Shown: piece after piece, positions 1 through 9,400 of the stretch
Layout of the letters: every line of letters begins with the position of its first letter
Position numbering within the stretch: position 1 is the stretch's first letter
Source: Clostridia bacterium
GTDB taxonomy: Bacteria > Bacillota > Clostridia > Oscillospirales > Butyricicoccaceae
Assembly: GCA_017441945.1 (NCBI GenBank)
Contig: JAFSBG010000007.1
Coordinates: 1 to 34,781, forward strand
Direction of reading: 5' to 3'
Length of the DNA stretch: 34,781 bases
Made by a program: the position numbers and the translations under genes
Notes under the pieces: model-generated
Told to the model about the DNA's origin: nothing
Database searches by the model: none
What the model saw: only the letters and a program-made list of their open reading frames with translations

Positions 1-938
1 AAGAAGGCACACTCGCTATCGATGTAACTGCACGTTTCCTCGAATATAATACAGTTTCCACACATCTCGACTACTCTGTTTTCAAAAACAAGGCTGTCGA
101 TATGAAAATCGGCACAGACAAGAGCTACACTATGACAAGCGAAGGCCTTGATTCAAGTGAGCCTATCGTTATCAAGTCTCTCATCGATAACGGCGACTTC
201 ACACAGGAGCAGTGGGATGCAGTTGAAGTTCCTCAGCTTGAAGTGATGGGCGAGTATATGTTTGATAATATCGCTCTTGAAGTCAAGAAGGGCGACATCG
301 GCGAGTTTATCATCACTCCTGTCCTCGATGGCAAGCCACAGGGCGTAACTTATTCCGACCTCAATTTCAAGCTTCTCTTTGACCATAATACAGGCGCAGA
401 AAACTGGCACGGCGAAATGTCCCATACAATCAAGCTGGGCGATGAACGTTCGTGGATTGAGCGCAATACAGAGCTTTTCATCAAGCTCCTCATTGCAGGC
501 ATCATCCTCTTCATTCTCATCGGTTACCTGCCATTCATCAAGCATTACCTGCCACGCGGTCTCAAGAAGAAGCCACACATCCAGGTCGATCCTCTCGAAC
601 TGGGTATGGAAAGCAAGAAGCGTCAGGGCCTGATGGAAAAGAATCTGCTTTCGACGATCATTCCATACATTCCACAGACAGGTACAATCAAGTTCCTGCC
701 TAAGGGCGTTTCGGGCGCAGCACCTCTCAAGGTAAAGGGTATTGCGGGCAGACAGATGCTCATTACAAATATCAAGGCTTATGCCGAAAAGGAAAACATC
801 ACATTCGACGGCGAAGTTATCAGAAAGCCGGAAGGCAAGGAAAAGCTTATTTTCAAGACAAGCGGCTCTGTGACTATCGTTGTTGAAAAGAACAACTGGC
901 GCTATACCTGCACACCAACTCAGGAAAGCTATGAATAA
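1..938 (+). CDS. Single-pass membrane protein, 5' partial; first gene of the machine
   Basis: The reading frame is open from base 3 to the TAA at 936-938, so the gene begins upstream of the window; the ATG at 102 is internal. About 155 visible residues rich in beta-type sequence precede one hydrophobic segment (about nt 474-540, core LLIAGIILFILIGYL). This is followed by a basic stretch (RGLKKKP) and a roughly 120-residue C-terminal domain. The basic residues after the membrane segment suggest an outside N-terminal part and a cytosolic C-terminal part. I do not recognise the family from the visible part. A von Willebrand A domain upstream would fit comparable clusters but cannot be seen. The gene lies 116 bases before the tubulin-like gene on the same strand, so it probably belongs to the same complex. 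Confidence 0.8.
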   Translation, partial: EGTLAIDVTARFLEYNTVSTHLDYSVFKNKAVDMKIGTDKSYTMTSEGLDSSEPIVIKSLIDNGDFTQEQWDAVEVPQLEVMGEYMFDNIALEVKKGDIGEFIITPVLDGKPQGVTYSDLNFKLLFDHNTGAENWHGEMSHTIKLGDERSWIERNTELFIKLLIAGIILFILIGYLPFIKHYLPRGLKKKPHIQVDPLELGMESKKRQGLMEKNLLSTIIPYIPQTGTIKFLPKGVSGAAPLKVKGIAGRQMLITNIKAYAEKENITFDGEVIRKPEGKEKLIFKTSGSVTIVVEKNNWRYTCTPTQESYE

Positions 939-977
939 TGAATAGCAAGGGTGGCGGCGCAAGTCGCCCTCTGTAAT

Positions 978-1011
978 GTGATTTATCACACATCACCTGC
1001 ACTTCGGTGCA
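978..1011 (+). other. Two small hairpins upstream of the tubulin-like gene
   Basis: GTGAT-TT-ATCAC (978-989) and TGCAC-TTCG-GTGCA (998-1011) lie in the 116-base gap between the first two genes. The second has a stable UUCG tetraloop and is followed by AAAAATCTTT, not a clean T-run. This could be a partial terminator, an attenuator or an mRNA-processing site. The first hairpin also resembles a sequence near 29817 in the opposite orientation, so part of the gap may be a dispersed repeat. Confidence 0.4.
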
Positions 1012-1054
1012 AAAATCTTTATCGGATGGTAAAAAAATTTCGGAGGTATATAGT

Positions 1055-4000
1055 ATGAACGCACCTACATTATTAGTCGGTCTCGGCGGTACAGGCTGTA
1101 AGATTGTTGAACGTGTTTCTGCAATGGTAACACCTGAACAGCGCAAGAATATCGCATGCGCAGTATTCGATACTGACATCAACGATCTTCGTGGTATCGA
1201 AGAGCGTAACCCATTTATCAAAACTATCCAGACATCCACAAAGCAGACTGTCGGTGAATATCTCAACAAGGATACTCACGCACGTGACACATGGTTCCCT
1301 GTCAATGCTATCCTCAACGGCAAGACATTGACAGAAGGCGCAGGTCAGGTTCGTGCGATTTCCCGTCTCGCTCTCGAGACAGTTATCCGCGCAGGCAAGA
1401 TGGAGCCTCTCCATCAGGCTATTCAGAGCCTCTACAGAGTTGAAGAAGACAAGGCAGAGCAGGCTCTCCGCGTTGTTGTAGTCAGCTCCCTTGCAGGTGG
1501 TACAGGTTCCGGTCTTCTCCTTCCTGTAGCTCTCTATATCAGAAACTATCTGGCAACACACTTCCGCCAGAGCGCAAATATCACACGTGGCTTCTTCATT
1601 CTTCCTGAAGTTTTCTATGAAGTAATCGAAGGCCAGACAGAAAGAAACAACCTCAAGGCTAACGCATACGCAGCTCTCCGTGAACTCGATGCATTCCTCA
1701 TGAAGGGTGACAACACTCTCCACGAAAGATATAAGAACTCTGTTGTAATGCAGTTCCCAAGAGCAGCTTCCGCAGGCTACGAAGAATATGACATCCGTCC
1801 TTACGACTTCTGCTTCCTCTTTGATGCACAGAATGCTGAAGGCGGCAAGCTCAATTCCTTCGACCAGTATCTTGACCACGCTGCAAACTGTATCTACGCT
1901 CAGTCCATCGGTCCGATGAACAAGCGCAGCAATTCTTCCGAAGACAATACAATTCGTAAGCTCGCAAAGGAACGCGGCAGAAACCGTTATGCTGGTGCCG
2001 GCGCTTCCATGCTCATCTATCCATTCACAGATATCAAGAGCTTCATCGCTCTCAAGTGGGCAAAGCAGACTGTTTCCAAGCAGTGGCTCACATTCGACAA
2101 TGCCTATAAGGAAATCTGTCAGGACAATGACAAGAGCCGTGAAGAAGGCATCAACATCCAGAATCCTGATCCATACGATTTCTATGCAAACCAGATTGAA
2201 TCTATGGCAAAGCAGGAAGATCCGTTCGCAAGAGCTATCGTCCGTTCCTGCGGCCGTTATAAGGCTGACGGCGTAACACGTTCCGGTGACCGCTGGAAGG
2301 AATATGTTGCAGCTGTTATGGCTAAGGTTAAGGCTGACGTCGACGCAGGCACATCTGACCTCAAGGGCGCAGCAGACGACGCAAACGAACAGATCAACGC
2401 TCTTGGCAATGACTGGGAAGCTTATGAAGGCGCTTACGAAGCTATGGAAAGATACCGCCTCATGGCAAATGCATATTCTCAGGAAGTTGCACAGACAATC
2501 GCTTACTCCATGTTCAAGGCTCCAAAGGAAGGCCAGGTAAACAAGGATCAGCCATATAAGCTGGAAGCTCAGCTCGTTTCCGACGACAACAAGTTCCTCC
2601 ATCCAAATGCTATCAGATACCTCCTCATCAAGATCCTTGACCTTCTCAAGCAGCAGCAGCTTGCAACGAACAAGGAACGCGATGACAACAAGAAGTATTT
2701 TGACAACTTTGAAGAAAGCACATTCAACGATCCTAATACAGACGAAGACGAAACAGTAGCAGACCTCGCTGAAAGAAAGATCTCTTTCTTCAAGAAGCTC
2801 ACAAAGGGTACAACAGGCGAACAGGACGAAATGAAGCGTAAGTTCAGAAAGTACTACGACAACGTCGGTAAGTACAAGGTACAGTGCGCTCAGGCTTATG
2901 CTCTCTCCGCAGGTATCGACTACGTTGAAAACATCATCAAGGCATTCGACAGCTTCTATAAGTCCTTCGATATCAAGGTTGACGGTCTCGATAAGTCCAT
3001 CGATGAAATCTACAAGAAGTTCTCTAATTCTCAGGGTACAACAGCTCGCTATGTCTGCGCATCCAGGAACTGCCTTGATAAGATCTATGAAAAGATGCCA
3101 TATACAGGCTCTTCCATCACAATCGACTCCGAACTTGCAAAGGAAATCTACTTCAAGGTTCTCGCATACGCAACAAAGAAGGATAAGCCAAACAACAACA
3201 AGTACTTCTCCGAACTCTTCGACGAAGGCATCATGGGTTACTTTGAAAACTCTGTAATGAGATCCTATGGCTCCAAGATCGATATCGACATCATCACAGC
3301 TCTTGAAAACGAAGCTGTTTACGAAGAAGGCTACGAAGAATTCGTAGATTCCACACTCATCGAACAGTATGTTGTAAAGACTATCACAGATATCAAGAAC
3401 CTTGCTTGTCCATTCATCGAAAGCCCTCTTGGCGAAGTCGGCGATCCTATCAACTCCTGCACATTCAACAAGGGTCTTGCTCCTGATAAGGGCGATGAAT
3501 CTTCCCGCGCTCAGCTCATCCGCAAGGAGCTTATGAACTTCGGCGGCGCTCCAGACGAAGATATCGACAAGAATATGATTATGTTCTATAAGTCCTACTA
3601 TGGTCTCCGCGCAAACGACCTTTCCAAGTTTGCTCCTCCATCCAAGAGCATTACATACAACCGTCAGAGCGGTGAATATTTCAAGGCTTACTATGAACTC
3701 ATCGCAGGTATCCACCCTGAAACACATCGCAGCAAGGAAATCACAGCTCATATCGACCGCTGGTGGCACATCATCACAAAGATGCCTGACCTTGACGATG
3801 ACAACCAGGCAAAACAGGAATACGATATCAATGCGGCATTCTTCTGGGGCATCATCGGCAGATATGTTGACCTCTTTGAAGATTCTCTCGACCATAAGAC
3901 ATATAAGCTCAAGGTCGACGCTCTCAAGATGGACGACAACACTCTCATCGTTTCCAACGGCACAGAGTGCGATAAGCTCTATGAAGTTCTCGATGCTATC

Positions 4001-4510
4001 GCAATTTATCCTGAACTCGTAACAAAGATTCTCGATAAGGTTGAAACTCTTGTAACAGACGATATCAACGAAAACAGACCTGTTGAAGAAGGCATCCTCA
4101 TGTCCTTTCTTGATACATTCTATATCCAGGAACCAGGTCTCGGCAGAGAAAAGAAGTCTGCAACTTCCATCTTCTCTATCCCAATGCTTATGAAGAAGTC
4201 TGCAACACCTGACATCTACTACGAAGAAAACGTAGTCCAGATTCTCAAGGTTGAGATTGAAGAAATCAAGAAGTATCTCTCCAAGTTCTGCACAGGCAGA
4301 GAACTCCCTGAAACAATGGGCAAGATCATCATGGATCACTTTGAAAAGCATCTCGAAGATGTTGCGACTGAAGCAACAATCCGCGCTGGTATCTACCGTG
4401 AATCCCTCTTCGACAGAACTTGCTCCATCATCGCAGAAGGTCTCGAAGAAATCGGTCTCAAGACAGAAGCAAGAGCAGTGCTCAAGAAGGCAGCAGAACT
4501 CAGAAAGTAA
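1055..4510 (+). CDS. Giant tubulin-like (Tubulin_2-type) protein
   Basis: The 1151-residue protein starts at ATG 1055, eight bases after GGAGG (1042-1046). An in-frame GTG at 1007 would add 16 unlikely residues. Near the N-terminus it has a glycine loop (LLVGLGGTG, residues 6-14), then a predicted strand ending in FDTD. At residues 148-153 is GGTGSG within SSLAGGTGSG, which is the tubulin/FtsZ G-box that binds GTP phosphates. The remaining roughly 800 residues are mostly charged and helical with no membrane segment. FtsZ and tubulin are about 400 residues, so most of the protein is extra. Bacterial tubulin-like proteins of this kind are known from gene clusters with vWA and ATPase partners, but their function is poorly understood. 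It probably forms a nucleotide-dependent cytosolic scaffold for the membrane proteins encoded next to it. Polymerisation cannot be judged from sequence. Confidence 0.85.
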   Translation: MNAPTLLVGLGGTGCKIVERVSAMVTPEQRKNIACAVFDTDINDLRGIEERNPFIKTIQTSTKQTVGEYLNKDTHARDTWFPVNAILNGKTLTEGAGQVRAISRLALETVIRAGKMEPLHQAIQSLYRVEEDKAEQALRVVVVSSLAGGTGSGLLLPVALYIRNYLATHFRQSANITRGFFILPEVFYEVIEGQTERNNLKANAYAALRELDAFLMKGDNTLHERYKNSVVMQFPRAASAGYEEYDIRPYDFCFLFDAQNAEGGKLNSFDQYLDHAANCIYAQSIGPMNKRSNSSEDNTIRKLAKERGRNRYAGAGASMLIYPFTDIKSFIALKWAKQTVSKQWLTFDNAYKEICQDNDKSREEGINIQNPDPYDFYANQIESMAKQEDPFARAIVRSCGRYKADGVTRSGDRWKEYVAAVMAKVKADVDAGTSDLKGAADDANEQINALGNDWEAYEGAYEAMERYRLMANAYSQEVAQTIAYSMFKAPKEGQVNKDQPYKLEAQLVSDDNKFLHPNAIRYLLIKILDLLKQQQLATNKERDDNKKYFDNFEESTFNDPNTDEDETVADLAERKISFFKKLTKGTTGEQDEMKRKFRKYYDNVGKYKVQCAQAYALSAGIDYVENIIKAFDSFYKSFDIKVDGLDKSIDEIYKKFSNSQGTTARYVCASRNCLDKIYEKMPYTGSSITIDSELAKEIYFKVLAYATKKDKPNNNKYFSELFDEGIMGYFENSVMRSYGSKIDIDIITALENEAVYEEGYEEFVDSTLIEQYVVKTITDIKNLACPFIESPLGEVGDPINSCTFNKGLAPDKGDESSRAQLIRKELMNFGGAPDEDIDKNMIMFYKSYYGLRANDLSKFAPPSKSITYNRQSGEYFKAYYELIAGIHPETHRSKEITAHIDRWWHIITKMPDLDDDNQAKQEYDINAAFFWGIIGRYVDLFEDSLDHKTYKLKVDALKMDDNTLIVSNGTECDKLYEVLDAIAIYPELVTKILDKVETLVTDDINENRPVEEGILMSFLDTFYIQEPGLGREKKSATSIFSIPMLMKKSATPDIYYEENVVQILKVEIEEIKKYLSKFCTGRELPETMGKIIMDHFEKHLEDVATEATIRAGIYRESLFDRTCSIIAEGLEEIGLKTEARAVLKKAAELRK

Positions 4511-4525
4511 ACGAACTTTTACAAA

Positions 4526-4537
4526 AAGGTGGTGATC
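4526..4537 (+). promoter_or_regulatory. Extended Shine-Dalgarno overlapping the start
   Basis: AAGGTGGTGATC matches the full 16S tail complement AAGGAGGTGATC with one mismatch. The only conventional start codons nearby (GTG 4529, GTG 4532) lie inside it, and no ATG, GTG or TTG follows at normal spacing. The true start of the next gene is therefore uncertain. Confidence 0.5.
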
Positions 4538-6472
4538 ACTACGTATTCTGTAATTATTCAAAATAAGAAAACGGCAGAAGCCTTTTCAAAGTATCAGCCG
4601 CTTTTTACAGAGGCTCTCAATAATAACAGGATAGGTGTTTGTAAATGGGTCGAATCGGGCACAACGCTGGAAACAGCAGTTCCTGAACTTGCTGAACTTA
4701 CCAACGACAAGCAGGATTGGCGCGCTATAGTCGTCATGACAGAAGATGAACTGGCGATGAAGAACTTTGAGCGCGACGAGCGAAATCCTTTCGATTTCAA
4801 AGTCAACAGTGAGATGGATGAGACAGTCCGCGAAAGTGAGATTCCGCTCATCCGCCTCACTCACATGCTTGGCGGCGTCCCTGCCCCAGAGCTGAAATTT
4901 GTCAGCGAAAAGATAATCGAAGAACACAAGGCTCCAAGAGTTGTATACCGTCCGGTGGTCGATAAGGAGCAGGAGGAAGCCCATAAGCAGCTGAGCAAAA
5001 AGTATAAGTTTGACGGCAATCTTCCTTCTTCCATCATCCTTATCACTATCCGCACAGACTATGAACAGAAGGATGTAATCGACCATGTGTGGACATCGCA
5101 TAGAGAGTCCAATGCATCGGAATTCTGGAAGCGCAACCATTACCCTGCAAACTGCCGCTTTTTAGTCTATGACTTTGTGAAAAAGGGCCCTGTTCAGAGA
5201 AGCGCCGATGAGTTCGGCTTCTGGATGTCAGTATTGCTGCTGGCAACAAACGTAACCGATTCAGGTACATTACAAGCATACAGATTATATAAACTCAATA
5301 CAAAAATCAACAAGGATCTCATGAGAAAGAACTTCCTCGATATGGCTGTGCGTCTCAAATCTGCACGTCACATCATCGAGAAGGAAATCAAGAAGGATAT
5401 TGCAGGCCAGGTAACTTATGAAGAAGTCCTACCTGAATACCGCATGGAGATTCCGGTCAATATTACCACACCGAAGATGGAAGACTGCGGAGTCAAGACA
5501 GGCGGCTTCAAGCTGCTGAGCAAAGGTCCGCGTACAGATCTCGGAATGTGGAACAACAGACAGAGAGCGGCAGAGGAAGCTCTTGAAACTTCCGTCCGCA
5601 AGGCAGACCGCACTCTCGACCAGACAGCCGATAAAATGCGTGAACTCTGTGTTTTCACAGAGGAAGAAGTTTCGGCTCTCAGCAAATATCAGCGTGAAGA
5701 TATGACACGCGAAACAGGCGACATCTATAATAAGATAGTTACAGAACAGGGCGACCTGCCAACTGTCAAGATCACTTCAAACAAGCAGATGAAGGCAGCG
5801 GCAGAGGCTGTCAAGGAAACTCTCAAGGGCAGAGTGGCTGAAAAGCCTGCATATTCCGTTCTCGGTATAGCCCTTGCGCTTATCCTCCTGTTCCAGCTTC
5901 CGTCCATGTTTGTCGGCAAAACAAGCTTTATGAGCGTTCTTGTTTCGGCTGCAGTCATGTTCCTCATCGTGCTTTTTGCAGTTTTCATCAACCTTTCATG
6001 GCAGAAAGCCAAGCTCGATACGCTGATGAACCGCTATAACACACTTGTCAAGGCAGCTTTTGCCCGCCTTATCGCAAGTGCATCCGATTATTCCACATAT
6101 CTCAGCGATATCGCTTCCCACTCAAGAGGTCACTCCTATCTCGACCTTTCGGGCAGAAAGAAGCACAAGATGGATAACAAGCACGCTGTCAAGTATAAGC
6201 ATATCAAGGCCATCAACATTCTCCTTGCAAAGCTCCGCACATGGGCTAATGCATATCATTTGAGAGCTGACCTTGACAATGTTGACATTGACGAAAATGT
6301 TCAGGTGGACATCTCCGTTCCTCCTGCAAAGAGCGGAATGTACACATTTGAAACAGGTAATTCCTACCAGATTTCGGTAAACAATTCGGGCGTCAAGATT
6401 TATTCTCCGTTTGAATTCGTCGAAAAACTGGAAATTATAAGAGAGGAGCTGTACGACGATGGAAATAATTAA
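4529..6472 (+). CDS. Two-TM cytosol-facing protein of the tubulin/FtsK cluster
   Basis: The protein has about 647 residues. The start is taken as GTG 4529, but GTG 4532 or a non-canonical codon is possible (see the overlapping ribosome binding site). A soluble, charged N-terminal part of about 440 residues precedes two hydrophobic segments close together (about residues 440-500; cores VLGIALALILLF and VLVSAAVMFLIVLFAVFI). A C-terminal part of about 145 residues follows. A hairpin of two membrane segments would put both soluble parts on the same side, probably the cytosol. I do not recognise a family. It follows the tubulin-like gene by 18 bases and overlaps the next gene by 14, so co-translation is likely. 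A role as the membrane adaptor for the tubulin-like protein is a reasonable guess. Confidence 0.8.
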   Translation: MVITTYSVIIQNKKTAEAFSKYQPLFTEALNNNRIGVCKWVESGTTLETAVPELAELTNDKQDWRAIVVMTEDELAMKNFERDERNPFDFKVNSEMDETVRESEIPLIRLTHMLGGVPAPELKFVSEKIIEEHKAPRVVYRPVVDKEQEEAHKQLSKKYKFDGNLPSSIILITIRTDYEQKDVIDHVWTSHRESNASEFWKRNHYPANCRFLVYDFVKKGPVQRSADEFGFWMSVLLLATNVTDSGTLQAYRLYKLNTKINKDLMRKNFLDMAVRLKSARHIIEKEIKKDIAGQVTYEEVLPEYRMEIPVNITTPKMEDCGVKTGGFKLLSKGPRTDLGMWNNRQRAAEEALETSVRKADRTLDQTADKMRELCVFTEEEVSALSKYQREDMTRETGDIYNKIVTEQGDLPTVKITSNKQMKAAAEAVKETLKGRVAEKPAYSVLGIALALILLFQLPSMFVGKTSFMSVLVSAAVMFLIVLFAVFINLSWQKAKLDTLMNRYNTLVKAAFARLIASASDYSTYLSDIASHSRGHSYLDLSGRKKHKMDNKHAVKYKHIKAINILLAKLRTWANAYHLRADLDNVDIDENVQVDISVPPAKSGMYTFETGNSYQISVNNSGVKIYSPFEFVEKLEIIREELYDDGNN

Positions 6473-9400
6473 ATTATTGGTTCCGATGCTCGTCCTCGGT
6501 CTGCTCACTCTTATTCAGAACAGCATCAATGTAGGCAAGGGACGCAGAGCAAGACAGGCTGCTCTCCCTGTCATCGCGGGTATATATGCCGTCATCGCAA
6601 TGGCTGTCGGCTATATGTATCAGGATGAGATGCGACAGACAATGCTGCGCACAAACGATGAACTGATGAAATACGGCTATGTGGCTATTCTCAATCTTTC
6701 GATGATGATGGCTTTCATTCCTGTAAAGTCGATTCTCACACCTATCGTAACTTCGATATGGAAGAACAACGACCTTATCGAAATGACTTCCAGCGGATTC
6801 TATGCCCACGATGAACAGTATGATGAATGGTTCCTTATGAAAAACTGGGTAGGCTTCAAATCCTTCCTCAAGGCTCTCGTCATCGGCGCTGTCATCGCGA
6901 TTGGCGGCTGGCTCGGTCTTGCATGGTATATGGGAGAAGGCTCCTTCATCTGGGCGGTTGCTTTCCCTGTATGTGCTCTCATCGTTCTCAATGAGATCTT
7001 CAACTTCCTCAATGGCCAGACCAAGGAGGAATGGGAACACAGCATCCTCGGTGAAGATGCCGACGCAAGACGAGTAAGCAATTACTATAAAGTCCGCGAA
7101 GTTCTGGAAAAAATCCTTCCTGAGCCTCTGCTTTCGGCTCACACAGGTATGGAATACGGCGGCAAGCAGACTCCTGCTGACCTTGTTGAAGACCTCAGCA
7201 AGTCGGACGACAAGATTGATCAGGTGGTAGCCGAGTATTTCACAATCGACGACCGTTATATGGACGCCGATACCGACTGTGTTCAGGCAACACTTCAGCT
7301 CATGAAGCGCAATAATGTGGTATTTTTAAACCCATTCTACCGCGATATGAGCCTTTATATCACTCTGCCGCTGACAAACGCACTCCTTTCTGGCAGAAAG
7401 GTCGTCGTTATCACAGGCAGAAAATCTAACAGCGAAGACATTAAAAACTGGCTGACAGATACTCTCAGCGAGTACAGCCATATGCGTTCGCTGTGGCGCG
7501 TTGAACTGCTTTCCAGCAATGAGCCTGAGTGTGAAGTCGGCGTTATCAGCTTCCCTCAGCTTTATGATAACAATACAATCAACGCAAACCGCGATTTCTT
7601 CAAGGAAACCGACTTCGTGCTGATGGTCGAGCCTTCGCTCATCGTCAATACAGGTCAGGTAGCACTTTCGATTATCGCTCAGGAAATGCAGCATTCGGGC
7701 GTAAAGCCTGTCTACTGTATCTGTGACAGAAATGCTCAGGGCATCGTCGATACAATGTCCCATCTCCTCAGAAGTGAGTTTACAAATGTTGTTGCTCCTC
7801 CTGTGCCAAGATGTATTTACACAGGTATGTCATGGGATGCAGACGGCGACTTTATGCGCCAGAGCCTCTTTGACAAGCAGACAAAATACTTAGGCAATGG
7901 AGTTGAGCTTGCAGCTATCGCTGTAAAGAACCAGATTCCACAGGTTTCCTGGTACTGCGAAACAAAGGCGCCTATCCGTGATATCAAGTGGCTGGCAGGT
8001 CAGCATCATCCGACAATCTGCCGTTATATGAATCAGCCTGCCCAGCAGAAGAGCCTTTACGAAAAGATAAACTTCGTTTCCAATATCTGGAGCACTCCAA
8101 AGACAAAGGAACAGTTCATCATCGCAGAGGACGAATTCTGCAATATGTTCAACACAATGCGTGCCTTCCTGTCACGCGGCACAAGCCAGTCCTTTGTCAA
8201 TGTGCTGTCGGAAAATTATTTGCTCCGCGATTATATGCGCTGCAACCGTCAGATGTTTATGGCAGACCCTAACGCCATCCCATCTATCGTTCCAGACTAC
8301 GCTAAAACCGAGCGCAATACACTTATCAAGCTCATTCTTCTCATGACTCTGCGCCCTGTAACAGATGCGGAAATCATTGAGGAATTCCACCTTGTAGGCA
8401 TCGAGACCGACGACCCATTCGAAACTCTCACAAAAATGCTGAGAAAGTACACCTTTGCCGATAACTCCATCTTCACAGTGCAGAGCATCAGAGCAGAGGT
8501 CGACGCGCTGACAACTATGTCAACATGCCAGTACACAATCAGCAAGGAGGCTTTCGAAGAGTTCTTCGCCGATTCTCTCAAGAATGCCTACTTCATCCTT
8601 GAAGATGAAAAGCACGAGCAGGGCTATATCGATGCAAAGCTGTTCAGCCATGTGACACAGATGATCCTTCCTGGTCAGTTCATCACATACGACGGCAAGT
8701 ATTATATGGCAAAGCACGTGTCCCCTCAGTCGGGTGTTGTACTGAGACGTGCTTCCGACCTTTATGACGGCAGAAAATATTACCGTCAGGTGAGAAAATA
8801 TCATCTCAGCGAAGATCATCAGGGCGAGATCATTTCCATCCGTAACGTGATGGACGTCGAAATCGCATTCATCCAGCACGACTTTGATGTCACAACAACA
8901 GGTTATCTGGAAATGAATGATAACCACGACCTTCGTTCGGCTCGCCTTATCGACTTCACACAGGACCCAAGCGCAGAAAACTACACAAGAAAGTATCATA
9001 ACAAGACTGTACTCCGCATCAAGCTCCCTGAAACAAACGACAATATCAGATTTACAATCTGTCTTCTTCTCGGCGAAATGTTCCGCAGCGTATTCCCTGA
9101 TGGTCATCAGTATCTCGCTGTTATGACAAAGCGCCCAGAGGATATCGAAGGTATGCTCAATTATATGGTATACCCTGTTTCGGGCGGTATCGAAGACGAT
9201 TATATCTATATCGTTGAAGACAGTGACATCGACCTCGGCCTTTTGGAAGCTGTAGAGAGAAATCTCATGAAGCTTATGGAAACTGTTGCCGACTTCCTCG
9301 ACTGGCACTTTGACAAGATGCGTGAAACAGCCGCAACAGACCCTATCCCTGAATCTATCAATTATGTAAGAGAAAAGGAAGAACAGAAGAAGCGTTCGCT

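Noticed and set aside
1073..4561. A 1162-codon open frame on the minus strand opposite the tubulin-like gene
   Set aside because: It is in phase with the sense gene, is Cys- and Val-rich with no recognisable motif, and has no upstream ribosome binding site. It is a shadow of codon bias.
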